From the NCBI GenBank assembly GCA_027622715.1, contig JAQBYN010000008.1, positions 1-64,000 of the forward strand: 64,000 nt of DNA. Direction: 5' to 3'. The stretch is from Pseudomonadota bacterium. Lineage in GTDB: Bacteria; Pseudomonadota; Alphaproteobacteria; SHVP01. This document shows, in pieces, positions 45,537 to 53,491 of the stretch; within the stretch, counting starts at the first letter, position 1, and every line of letters begins with the position of its first letter. A program made the position numbers and the translations under genes. Under the pieces are notes generated by a model, which saw only the letters and a list, made by a program, of their open reading frames with translations, searched no databases and was not told the DNA's origin.

Positions 45537-46456
45537 TGAGCGACGACACATCACGACAGAACGGCGACGCCGAGCCGCCCGATTCGGCGTTGGTCCGTTC
45601 ATTACGCGGGTTGCTCCGATCCATCGGCATTGGCCGCAACGGCGAAGCGTCCTTACAAGATGATTTGCGCGAACTGATCGAACAACACCCTGACGGCGCG
45701 CGAATGGACACGGAAGAGCGCGCGCTCCTTCTAAACCTGGTGAAGTTTGGTGATCTTCGCGTCGGCGATGTCATGATCCCACGCGCCGATATCGTGGCGC
45801 TCGACCTGCGATCCGCGGTCGGCGACGTCATCGATGTGTTCCAGCGCGAGTTTCATTCGCGCATTCCGATCTACCGCGAAGCGCTCGATCACGTCATCGG
45901 CATGGTGCACATCAAGGATCTCCTGAAGTATTGGGGCAAGAGCCAGGACTTTCGCTTGGAAGACGTTATGCGGGAGGTCATGTTCGTGCCGCCTTCGATG
46001 CCAGTTGCCGATCTGTTGCTCAAGATGCGCACAAGACGCGTTCACATGGCGTTGGTGATCGACGAATACGGCGGCACCGATGGCTTGGTAACGATTGAAG
46101 ATCTCGTTGAAGCGATCGTCGGCGACATTGAAGACGAACACGATGATGACGAAGTCGATCTGATCGTCGAAATCTCCGAAGGTGTTCTCGAGGCTGACGG
46201 ACGCGCCGACTCGGTCGCAGTCGAGGCGAAACTTCATGTCGACTTATTACCGGCGGAACTGGACGAGGATGTTGAGACTATCGCCGGCGTTGTCGCCTCC
46301 CTGGCCGGCCGGGTGCCGCAGCGCGGCGAGGTGATCTCTCACCCCCACGGTGTCGAATTCGAGGTCCTTCAGGCCGACGCCCGGCGTATCCGCCGCCTGC
46401 GAATCACGAAAGTGGCGGTCGCCGCTGAGGCGGCTGACAAGATCGCACCACGGTGA
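45536..46456 (+). CDS. CorC/HlyC family CBS-domain protein
   Basis: 306 residues. Two CBS domains (VMIPRADIVALDLRSAVGDVIDVFQREFHSRIPIYREALDHVIGMVHIKDLL and VMREVMFVPPSMPVADLLLKMRTRRVHMALVIDEYGGTDGLVTIEDLVEAIVGDIEDEHD) are followed by the CorC_HlyC transporter-associated domain with LPAELDEDVETIAGVV. No membrane helix. CorC is linked to magnesium/cobalt efflux in enterobacteria, though the family is broader. Between ybeY and lnt, the widespread order. Confidence 0.9.
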   Translation: MSDDTSRQNGDAEPPDSALVRSLRGLLRSIGIGRNGEASLQDDLRELIEQHPDGARMDTEERALLLNLVKFGDLRVGDVMIPRADIVALDLRSAVGDVIDVFQREFHSRIPIYREALDHVIGMVHIKDLLKYWGKSQDFRLEDVMREVMFVPPSMPVADLLLKMRTRRVHMALVIDEYGGTDGLVTIEDLVEAIVGDIEDEHDDDEVDLIVEISEGVLEADGRADSVAVEAKLHVDLLPAELDEDVETIAGVVASLAGRVPQRGEVISHPHGVEFEVLQADARRIRRLRITKVAVAAEAADKIAPR

Positions 46457-48006
46457 TAACGCGCCTCGCCGCGGCGCTTGCAGCCCGTAACGGCCTGCGC
46501 CGCTACGGGCTTGCCGTGCTGCTGGGCGTCTTCGCGTCGGGCGCCCTAGAGCCGCTTAACCTTGTGCCGCTTTTGGTCGTTGCCTTCACCGGGTTGGTCT
46601 GGCTGCTCGACGGCGTTCACAATCGGCGCGCGGCGTTCGCCCTGGGTTGGTGTTTCGGTTTCGGATTTTTTGCCGCGGGTCTGCACTGGATCGTCTTTCC
46701 GCTCCTGGTTGATGCCGGCCGCTTCGCCTGGATGATTCCGTTTGCGCTGATCCTGCTACCGGGCGGGCTCGCGTTGTTTGTCGGCGCCGCGACCTGGGCC
46801 GCGACCGCGTTAGGCTGGTACGGGGCGATGCGTATTCTGGCATTGGCGGTGACCTGGACGCTCGCAGAGTGGCTGCGCGGCCACATTCTCACCGGCTTTC
46901 CCTGGAATCTCATCGGCTATGCCTGGATCGAGGTCGCGCCGGTGCTGCAAGGGGCGGCGCTGATGGGCGTTTACGGCCTAACCTTTCTGACGGTCTTTGC
47001 CGCCGCCGCGCCCGCCGCCCTGGCCCGCCGCGCGGCGGACGATGACCGCGCGACCGCCTTACCGATTGCGGCCGCGGTGTTGGTATTTGGTGCGATTGCC
47101 TTCTATGGCGCGACCCTTTTACGGGTGCCCGAACCAGTGGCTGGCGACGCGCTGCGCCTCCGGATTGTACAGGCCAACATCGCCCAGAAATTGAAGTGGG
47201 AGGCGGGCGAGCGCGAGGCCAACCTGCTGCGTCATGTCCAACTCAGCCGCAGTCCCGGTGTCGAAACCCGCGACCTCGTCATCTGGCCCGAAACCGCCTC
47301 GACGTTCACCGTCAATGAGGGCGCCGCGGTTACCCGCGTAATCGCCAGTGCTGTTGACGGCTCAGCACGCCTGCTCACCGGCGCCCCACGTGTCGAGGGA
47401 TCCGGTCCGGGCTTCCGCGCGTTCAATAGCCTGGTGGCCATCAACGGGCAGGCGCAGATTCTGGCGACCTATGACAAACATCATCTGGTCCCGTTCGGTG
47501 AGTATTTGCCATTGCGGGCGCTGCTTGGTCGCCTCGGGATCGAGCGCATCGTGCAAGGCTCCTCGGTCGATTTCTCGCCCGGTGCCGGGGTTCGCACCGT
47601 CCGTCTTGACGGCGTGCCCGGGTTCAGTCCGTTGATCTGCTACGAGGCGATTTTTCCGCACGGGGTCGTCGATGCGCGCGACCGCCCGGCATGGCTCCTC
47701 AGCCTGACCAACGACGCCTGGTTTGGGCCCGCCGCAGGTCCGGCGCAGCATCTGGCGATGGCGCGGATGCGGGCCGTCGAAGAAGGGCTCCCCCTCGTCC
47801 GCGCCGCGAATACCGGGATTTCCGCGGTGGTCGACTCGTTGGGTCGGGTCCAACATCGATTGGATACCGGGGTCCGGGGGGTCATCGACGCGGCGCTGCC
47901 CGCGGCCCGGCCGGCCCCGCTGTACGCCCGGTTCGGCGATTTGATCGTCTTTACGATGCTCGCCCTCGGGATGGTGGCGCTCGGCGTGCGCCGTTGGTGG
48001 CCATAA
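46453..48006 (+). CDS. lnt: Apolipoprotein N-acyltransferase
   Basis: 517 residues, GTG start overlapping the corC stop by four bases. Eight or so membrane helices including the N-terminal run are followed by a nitrilase-like periplasmic domain with catalytic Glu in IWPETAS, Lys in YDKHHLVPFGEYLP and Cys in PLICYEAIFP. Lnt adds the third acyl chain to the N-terminal Cys of lipoproteins. The C-terminal helix FGDLIVFTMLALGMVALGV re-enters the membrane. A palindrome lies nine bases after the stop. Confidence 0.95.
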   Translation: MITRLAAALAARNGLRRYGLAVLLGVFASGALEPLNLVPLLVVAFTGLVWLLDGVHNRRAAFALGWCFGFGFFAAGLHWIVFPLLVDAGRFAWMIPFALILLPGGLALFVGAATWAATALGWYGAMRILALAVTWTLAEWLRGHILTGFPWNLIGYAWIEVAPVLQGAALMGVYGLTFLTVFAAAAPAALARRAADDDRATALPIAAAVLVFGAIAFYGATLLRVPEPVAGDALRLRIVQANIAQKLKWEAGEREANLLRHVQLSRSPGVETRDLVIWPETASTFTVNEGAAVTRVIASAVDGSARLLTGAPRVEGSGPGFRAFNSLVAINGQAQILATYDKHHLVPFGEYLPLRALLGRLGIERIVQGSSVDFSPGAGVRTVRLDGVPGFSPLICYEAIFPHGVVDARDRPAWLLSLTNDAWFGPAAGPAQHLAMARMRAVEEGLPLVRAANTGISAVVDSLGRVQHRLDTGVRGVIDAALPAARPAPLYARFGDLIVFTMLALGMVALGVRRWWP

Positions 48007-48014
48007 TCGGCCTC

Positions 48015-48026
48015 TGCAAATTTGCA
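48015..48026. promoter_or_regulatory. Perfect 12-bp palindrome upstream of HTH regulator gene
   Basis: TGCAAATTTGCA, 18 bases before a TTGACG hexamer. It is AT-rich in a GC-rich setting, a good shape for an operator of a dimeric Xre-type regulator, possibly the one encoded next. Binding not shown. Confidence 0.45.
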
Positions 48027-48043
48027 TAACAGTGGCGCATTTA

Positions 48044-48073
48044 TTGACGCTCTAGGGTGCCCGGTCCTAAGTA
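48044..48073 (+). promoter_or_regulatory. Candidate promoter of HTH regulator gene
   Basis: TTGACG, 18-base spacer, TAAGTA. The -35 is good, the -10 weak. It lies 85 bases before the chosen start and fits separate transcription of the regulator and metK after lnt. Confidence 0.35.
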
Positions 48074-48158
48074 ATTGCAACCGCTGGGTGAGCGCAGCGG
48101 TATTGGTACCAGAGGGCCGCCGCTATCGGAGGTGGCAGCGAAAGAAGGAGTGGTCGAC

Positions 48159-48599
48159 GTGCCGCCAAGAGCGAAATCGGATACCGGAAGACCCGACCCC
48201 GTCGACTCTCATGTCGGCAGCCGGGTCCGCATGCGGCGCACGCTTCTTGGCATGAGCCAAGAAAAACTTGGCAACGCGGTCGGCTTGACGTTCCAACAAA
48301 TCCAGAAATATGAGCGCGGTCTGAACCGCATCGGTTCGAGCCGGCTGTACCAGTTCTGTAAAGTTCTCGATGTCCCGGTCTCGTTCTTTTTCGACGAGAT
48401 GCCCGAGGATATGGCAACGAAACCTTCGCTCGCCAATCAGGTCCAGCTGGCGGCCTACGACGACAACATGTCGCGGCGCGAGACGCTCGAGCTGGTCCGT
48501 GCCTATTACCGGATCGATAACCGCAATACCCGCAAGCGAATCTATGAGTTGGTCAAGGCGGTTGGCACGGGCGAAACAGAAAGCGGCGCCCAAGACTAA
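48159..48599 (+). CDS. Cro/CI-type HTH transcriptional regulator
   Basis: 146 residues from GTG 48159, which has AAGGAG eight bases upstream; the open frame starts at 48075. HVGSRVRMRRTLLGMSQEKLGNAVGLTFQQIQKYERGLNRIGSSRLYQFCKVLDVPVSFFFDEMP is an Xre-family HTH of the type found before metK in many alphaproteobacteria. The C-terminal part SRRETLELVRAYYRIDNRNTRKRIYELVKAV is helical, probably for dimerisation. A role in controlling SAM synthesis is plausible by position but not shown. A palindrome (48015-48026) is a candidate operator. Confidence 0.9.
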   Translation: MPPRAKSDTGRPDPVDSHVGSRVRMRRTLLGMSQEKLGNAVGLTFQQIQKYERGLNRIGSSRLYQFCKVLDVPVSFFFDEMPEDMATKPSLANQVQLAAYDDNMSRRETLELVRAYYRIDNRNTRKRIYELVKAVGTGETESGAQD

Positions 48600-48616
48600 A
48601 TCGGCTCAACGCCTGC

Positions 48617-48654
48617 CGCGGGCTTGACCCGCGCGCCAAACTTTCCAATAAATC
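48617..48654 (+). promoter_or_regulatory. metK leader: hairpin and weak promoter
   Basis: CGCGGG-CTTGA-CCCGCG (48617-48633) forms a six-bp stem. TTGACC overlaps its loop, and AATAAAT follows at 17 to 19 bases, a possible promoter. The 129-bp leader shows no riboswitch pattern I can recognise (no SAM-II or SAM/SAH core). Confidence 0.25.
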
Positions 48655-48728
48655 AGCCCCGCAGCGGTCGCGCCCTATCTTGTGATCCTCTGTCGGCCGA
48701 CTTTTTTGTGCAAATCCGGGGGTTCCTG

Positions 48729-49895
48729 ATGACGCGATCAAGCTACCTGTTCACTAGCGAATCGGTTTCAGAGGGGCATCCCGACAAGGTGTGCGACCGC
48801 ATCTCGGACGCGATCGTCGACGCCTATCTGACCGCTGACCCGATGGCGCGGGTCGCGGCAGAAACCCTGACCACGACCAACCGCATCGTTCTTGCTGGCG
48901 AGGTCCGCGGCCCGGACTCGGTGCTTGGTCAGGTCGAGCAGATCGCCCGCGATGCGGTGCGCGACATTGGCTACGAACAGGACGGTTTTCACTGGAAGAC
49001 CGCGTCGGTTGAAATTCATCTCCACGCGCAGTCCGCTGACATTGCCCAAGGCGTCGATGCCGCTGGCAATAAGGACGAAGGCGCCGGCGACCAAGGGCTG
49101 ATGTTCGGCTATGCCTGCGACGAGACGCCGTCCCTGATGCCGGCGCCGATCTATTATGCCCATGGAATCTTGCGCGATATGGCTGCGGCCCGCCATGCCG
49201 GCAAAGAAAAGGGCTTGGGGCCCGACTCAAAAAGCCAGGTCACCCTGCGCTACGAGAACGGGAAGCCGGTTGGCGCGAAGTCGGTGGTCGTCTCCACCCA
49301 GCATGTCGAGGGATTGTCGCAAGACGATGTGCGCGAGATCGTACGGCCGTATATCGTCAGCACCTTGCCGGACGGCTGGATGTGCGCCGAAGACGAGCTT
49401 TATGTAAACCCGACCGGCAAGTTCGTGATCGGCGGCCCCGATGGCGACGCCGGCTTGACCGGCCGGAAAATCATTGTCGACACCTACGGTGGCGCGGCGC
49501 CGCACGGCGGCGGCGCATTCTCGGGCAAGGATCCGACCAAGGTCGATCGCTCGGCGGCCTACGCGGCCCGCTATCTCGCCAAGAATGTTGTCGGCGCCGG
49601 GCTCGCCTCGTGGTGCACGATTCAAGTCGCCTATGCGATCGGCGTGTCCAAGCCGCTGTCGTTTTACGTCGACCTGGGCGGCACCGGTAAGGTTGACGAG
49701 GCGCGTCTCGAAGAAATCCTGCCCAAGGTGATGGACCTCACCCCACGCGGCATTCGCGAGCATCTCGGCCTGAATCGCCCGATTTACGCGCGGACGGCGG
49801 CCTACGGCCACTTCGGCCGTGAGCCGGACGCTGATGGCGGCTTCTCGTGGGAACGGCTGGATTTGGTCGACGCGATTCAGTCGGCGCTCGGCTAG
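48729..49895 (+). CDS. metK: S-adenosylmethionine synthetase
   Basis: 388 residues from ATG 48729. [22 protein letters not shown] is the ATP and methionine-binding opening, [16 protein letters not shown] the hexapeptide loop, and [19 protein letters not shown] the phosphate-binding block. MetK makes SAM from ATP and methionine, needed by the methyltransferases MiaB and TrmB encoded here. The conserved order HTH-metK-trmB is kept. Longer in-frame start at 48624 is not conserved. Confidence 0.97.
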   Translation: MTRSSYLFTSESVSEGHPDKVCDRISDAIVDAYLTADPMARVAAETLTTTNRIVLAGEVRGPDSVLGQVEQIARDAVRDIGYEQDGFHWKTASVEIHLHAQSADIAQGVDAAGNKDEGAGDQGLMFGYACDETPSLMPAPIYYAHGILRDMAAARHAGKEKGLGPDSKSQVTLRYENGKPVGAKSVVVSTQHVEGLSQDDVREIVRPYIVSTLPDGWMCAEDELYVNPTGKFVIGGPDGDAGLTGRKIIVDTYGGAAPHGGGAFSGKDPTKVDRSAAYAARYLAKNVVGAGLASWCTIQVAYAIGVSKPLSFYVDLGGTGKVDEARLEEILPKVMDLTPRGIREHLGLNRPIYARTAAYGHFGREPDADGGFSWERLDLVDAIQSALG

Positions 49896-49909
49896 GACCG
49901 AAACCGGGC

Positions 49910-50635
49910 GTGGTCCACGCCCCTGGCACCAAACCGTCTGAGGGACCCCATTTCTACGGGCGTCGTCGCGGCCATACGTTGGGTCCGCGCCGGCGCGAAC
50001 GGCTCGACGATGTCCTTGGCCGCTACGGCTTTGTCCCGTCAGACCTACCGGACGGGACGCCCCAGGCCCTTTTTGACAGCCCCCGGCCGATCTGGCTTGA
50101 AATCGGATTTGGCGCGGGCGAGCACCTCGCGGCCCAGGCCGCGGCCCATCCGGATGTCGGATTCATTGGCTGCGAGCCCTTTCGCAATGGGGTCGCCACC
50201 CTCACGCGGCTCATTGAGGAGCAGGCGCTGACCAATATCCGGGTCTTCCATGAGGATGTCCGGCTGCTCCTGCCGGCGCTGGCGCCGGCGGTCATCGACC
50301 GTGTTTTCCTCATGTTTCCCGACCCTTGGCCGAAAAAACGCCACCACAGGCGGCGCTTCGTGACCCCCGAAAACCTGGATCAACTGGCGCATGTCATGCG
50401 CAATGGGGCGGCTTTGCGGTTCGCCTCCGACCATCCCAGCTATATCCGCTGGACCCTTGCGATGGTGCGGGCGCATGGGGCATTTGAATGGACCGCACGC
50501 TGCGCCGCGGACTGGCGCGATCGACCGGCGGACGGTGCCCCGACCCGATTCGAGGAAAAAGCCCTCGCCGCAGGTCGTCCGCCAGTTTACCTCGACTTCA
50601 TCCGCTGCCAGCGTCCCCGGCTCGAAGGGGCTTGA
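49910..50635 (+). CDS. trmB: tRNA (guanine-N7-)-methyltransferase
   Basis: 241 residues from GTG 49910, 14 bases after metK. A further upstream start would overlap metK. FYGRRRGHTLGPRRRERLDD is the basic N-terminus, WLEIGFGAGEHLAAQA the SAM-binding motif, FPDPWPKKRHHRRRFV the family signature and GAPTRFEEKAL the C-terminal substrate block. It methylates G46 in tRNA variable loops. Confidence 0.95.
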   Translation: MVHAPGTKPSEGPHFYGRRRGHTLGPRRRERLDDVLGRYGFVPSDLPDGTPQALFDSPRPIWLEIGFGAGEHLAAQAAAHPDVGFIGCEPFRNGVATLTRLIEEQALTNIRVFHEDVRLLLPALAPAVIDRVFLMFPDPWPKKRHHRRRFVTPENLDQLAHVMRNGAALRFASDHPSYIRWTLAMVRAHGAFEWTARCAADWRDRPADGAPTRFEEKALAAGRPPVYLDFIRCQRPRLEGA

Positions 50636-50647
50636 AGCCAGGTAAAA

Positions 50648-50667
50648 TGGCCCTATTATCTGGGCCA
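50648..50667 (+). ncRNA. Leader hairpin 1 upstream of rimP
   Basis: TGGCCC-N8-GGGCCA. It is followed by a small CTGC-CTAA-GCAG hairpin (50678-50689). Together with the terminator downstream it forms a structured leader between trmB and rimP. Function inferred. Confidence 0.4.
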
Positions 50668-50694
50668 GAAAAATACGCTGCCTAAGCAGGTCGG

Positions 50695-50718
50695 AAGTGG
50701 GCAAAAGCCCACTTTTTT
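50695..50718 (+). terminator. Intrinsic terminator/attenuator before rimP-nusA-infB
   Basis: AAGTGGGC-AAAA-GCCCACTT followed by T through 50718 (six T from 50713). The stem is perfect with an ideal U tract. It ends 18 bases before the rimP start, so it either ends the metK-trmB message or attenuates the rimP-nusA-infB operon, which in E. coli is autoregulated by NusA. Confidence 0.85.
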
Positions 50719-50736
50719 ATTATCGGAGCACCAGCC

Positions 50737-51255
50737 GTGCCCGTTCGAAAGGTCGAAGAGATTATTACGCCGCCCCTTGAAGCCATGGGCTATCGAGTCG
50801 TTCGCGTGCGCCTGACCGGCGCCCAGGACTCGGCAACGCTCCAGGTCATGGTCGAATCGAAAGAGTCGCAGACCGCGCATGCCCTCAGCGATGGCGGCAT
50901 CACAGCGGACGATTGCGCCGATGCCAGCCGCGCGATATCGGCGTTGCTGGATGTCGAAGACCCCATTCCCGGTGCATACGTCCTAGAGGTCAGTTCGCCC
51001 GGCATCGACCGCCCGCTCGTTGTCGCCGACGATTTCTCGCGTTTCGCCGGCTTCGAAGCACGTGTTGAATCCCGGCAGATGGTCGATGGACGAAAGCGCT
51101 TTAAAGGAAAACTACTTGGTGTCGACTCCGACGATGTTCGCATCGAAACCGATACTGGAATCTACAGCGTGGCCGTGGACAACATTGCCAATGCCAAACT
51201 TCTCCTGACCGACGACCTAATCAAGCAGACTGAGATGGCGCGAGCGCAAGGGTAG
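50737..51255 (+). CDS. rimP: Ribosome maturation factor RimP
   Basis: 172 residues, GTG at 50737 with CGGAGC ahead. GYRVVRVRLTG, DDCADASRAISALLDVEDPIPGAYVLEVSSPGIDRPL (family signature) and FKGKLLGVDSDDVRIET (SH3-like C-terminal domain) are visible. RimP assists 30S assembly. First gene of the rimP-nusA-ylxR-infB-rbfA-truB-rpsO-pnp run. Confidence 0.95.
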   Translation: MPVRKVEEIITPPLEAMGYRVVRVRLTGAQDSATLQVMVESKESQTAHALSDGGITADDCADASRAISALLDVEDPIPGAYVLEVSSPGIDRPLVVADDFSRFAGFEARVESRQMVDGRKRFKGKLLGVDSDDVRIETDTGIYSVAVDNIANAKLLLTDDLIKQTEMARAQG

Positions 51256-51260
51256 AGACG

Positions 51261-52826
51261 ATGAGCACAGCACAAGCGGCTCCGATCACGAGCCAGAACA
51301 GAATTGAACTCCTCCAGATCGCCGACGCCGTCGCGCGCGAAAAGGTTATCGAGCGCGACACGGTCTTGCTGGCGATGGAAGAAGCTATTCAAAAGGCGGC
51401 GCGCTCAAAATACGGCATGGAGAACGACATCCGCGCCGAAATCGATCGCACCACCGGCGAGATCCGCTTGTTCCGCTGCCTCGAGGTTGCCGAAGTAATT
51501 GAGAACGATGCGACCGAGATCAGCTTTGCCGAAGCCCGTGAGCGCAATCCCGATGCACAGGTCGGCGACATCATTGCCGAGCCGTTGCCGCCGATCGACT
51601 TCGGTCGCATCGCCGCGCAGACCGCCAAACAAGTCATCGTCCAAAAGGTGCGTGAGGCCGAGCGCGAGCGTCAGTACGAAGAGTACAAGGACCGCATCGG
51701 CGAGATTGTTAACGGTATCGTCAAGCGCGTTGAATACGGCAACGTCACTGTCGACTTGGGCCGCTCCGAATCGGTGATTCGCCGCGACGAAGTTTTGCCG
51801 CGCGAGAATTTCCGCCAGGGCGACCGGGTGCGCGCCTACATTTACGACGTTCGCCGCGAGCCACGCGGACCCCAGGTCTTTCTGTCTCGCACCCATCCCA
51901 AATACATGTCGATGTTATTCGCGCAAGAAGTTCCCGAGGTCTACGACGGCATTATCGAAATCAAGTCTGTCGCGCGCGATCCCGGCAGCCGCGCGAAGAT
52001 CGCGGTGATGTCGAATGACTCCAGCATCGATCCGGTTGGTGCCTGCGTGGGTATGCGCGGTAGCCGCGTGCAGGCCGTCGTGAACGAACTGCAGGGCGAA
52101 AAGATCGACATCATTCAGTGGTCGCCAGACGACGCGACGTTCATCGTCAATGCACTGGCCCCGGCTGAAGTCAGCAAAGTCGTGCTCGATGAGGAAACCC
52201 GCCGCATCGAAGTCGTGGTACCGGACGACCAACTATCGTTGGCGATCGGGCGGCGCGGACAAAATGTGCGGCTAGCGTCACAGCTGAGCGGATGGGATAT
52301 CGACGTCCTCACCGAAGCCGAGGAATCTGATCGCCGCCAGGAAGAATTCCGCCAGCGCAGCCAGATGTTCATTGAAACGCTCGATGTCGACGAGGTCATC
52401 GCCCAACTCCTGGTCACCGAGGGATTCACCACCGTTGATGAAGTTGTCGCGGTCGATGCCAGCGAGATCGGTTCCATCGAAGGTTTTGATGAGGAGATCG
52501 CGGGCGAGCTTCAGACCCGTGCTGCCGCCTTCATCGAGGAACGCAATCGCCAGCTCGATGCGCGTCGCCGCGAACTCGGCGTTTCCGACGAGATCGCGGC
52601 CATCGACGGACTAACCAGCGACATGCTCGTCACCCTCGGCGAGGCCGGCGTTAAAACGCTAGACGATTTGGGCGATTTGGCCGGTGACGAATTGATTGAG
52701 ACGTTGCCGGATGCCGGGTTCACCGAAGACGAAGCGAATGCGATCATCATGGTCGCGCGCGCCCATTGGTTCGAGGACGACCCTGAACCCGCTGCAGCAC
52801 CCGACGCTGAAGGCGTGCAGGAGTAA
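51261..52826 (+). CDS. nusA: Transcription elongation/termination factor NusA
   Basis: 521 residues. The N-terminal RNA polymerase-binding domain contains ADAVAREKVIERDTVLLAMEEAIQKAARSKYG. An S1 domain (NGIVKRVEYGNVTVDLGRSE) is followed by two KH domains (RDPGSRAKIAVMSNDSSIDPVGACVGMRGSRVQAVVNEL and DDQLSLAIGRRGQNVRLASQLSGWDIDVLTE) and C-terminal helix-hairpin-helix repeats of acidic character. NusA modulates pausing, termination and antitermination; it is a candidate effector at the rimP leader. Confidence 0.97.
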   Translation: MSTAQAAPITSQNRIELLQIADAVAREKVIERDTVLLAMEEAIQKAARSKYGMENDIRAEIDRTTGEIRLFRCLEVAEVIENDATEISFAEARERNPDAQVGDIIAEPLPPIDFGRIAAQTAKQVIVQKVREAERERQYEEYKDRIGEIVNGIVKRVEYGNVTVDLGRSESVIRRDEVLPRENFRQGDRVRAYIYDVRREPRGPQVFLSRTHPKYMSMLFAQEVPEVYDGIIEIKSVARDPGSRAKIAVMSNDSSIDPVGACVGMRGSRVQAVVNELQGEKIDIIQWSPDDATFIVNALAPAEVSKVVLDEETRRIEVVVPDDQLSLAIGRRGQNVRLASQLSGWDIDVLTEAEESDRRQEEFRQRSQMFIETLDVDEVIAQLLVTEGFTTVDEVVAVDASEIGSIEGFDEEIAGELQTRAAAFIEERNRQLDARRRELGVSDEIAAIDGLTSDMLVTLGEAGVKTLDDLGDLAGDELIETLPDAGFTEDEANAIIMVARAHWFEDDPEPAAAPDAEGVQE

Positions 52827-52828
52827 GC

Positions 52829-53488
52829 TTGCAAGAACCCGCCATGATCACGGCAAATTCTGAGCCCGCACCGGCACCCGTTTCAGCCGTAGCACTTGAG
52901 CCTGTGGGCGAGCCGCAGCGCCGGTGTTTGTCGACCGGTGTGGTCGGCGCTAAGGAGTCGATGGTGCGTTTCGTTGTCGGCCCCGACCTCGCGGTCGTGC
53001 CCGATGTTGCCGAACGCCTGCCAGGCCATGGATACTGGGTCGCCGCCAACCGCGATGCGCTAACCGATGCGGTGCGGCGCAAACTGTTTGTTCGGGCGGC
53101 GCGGCGCGAGGTCGGCGTCGACCTGGCGCTCGTCGATTTGGTCGAGCGGCTACTGCTGCGCCGCGCGACCGATGTGCTTGCGATGGCGCGCCGCGCAGGG
53201 CTGGTTTCGGCCGGTTTTGAAAAAGTCCGCGGCGCTCTTCGGGACGGGAGTCTGGCGGTTGTTCTGACCGCGGCAGACGCCGCGGAGGACGCCGTGAGGA
53301 AGATTGCCGGCCCCACGACCGGGCTATCGTGGGTGCGTTGCCTAACCAGTGCCGAAATCGGTTTGGCTTTCAGCCAAGAAAATGTGGTACATGCTGCCCT
53401 GCGTCCCGGGGCTTTGACGGATCGATTTCTGCGTGAAGCCTACCGTCTGGAAGGCTTTCGCCCCGTGGACAGCGGTATCAAGGCCTGA
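52829..53488 (+). CDS. YlxR (DUF448) RNA-binding protein fused to an L7Ae-like domain
   Basis: 219 residues from TTG 52829, which has GGAG five bases upstream; an ATG at 52844 is the alternative. The YlxR domain contains EPQRRCLSTGVVGAKESMVRFVVGPDLAVVPDVAERLPGHGYWVAANRDALTDAVRR. It is followed by an L7Ae-like half, VDLVERLLLRRATDVLAMARRAGLVSAGFEKVRGALRDGSLAVVLTAADAAED. In alphaproteobacteria this fusion lies between nusA and infB. RNA binding is likely; target unknown. Confidence 0.92.
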   Translation: MQEPAMITANSEPAPAPVSAVALEPVGEPQRRCLSTGVVGAKESMVRFVVGPDLAVVPDVAERLPGHGYWVAANRDALTDAVRRKLFVRAARREVGVDLALVDLVERLLLRRATDVLAMARRAGLVSAGFEKVRGALRDGSLAVVLTAADAAEDAVRKIAGPTTGLSWVRCLTSAEIGLAFSQENVVHAALRPGALTDRFLREAYRLEGFRPVDSGIKA

Positions 53489-53491
53489 TCT

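Noticed and set aside
48600-48728. SAM riboswitch before metK
   Set aside because: Hairpin present, but no SAM-II, SAM-V or SAM/SAH core pattern could be recognised.
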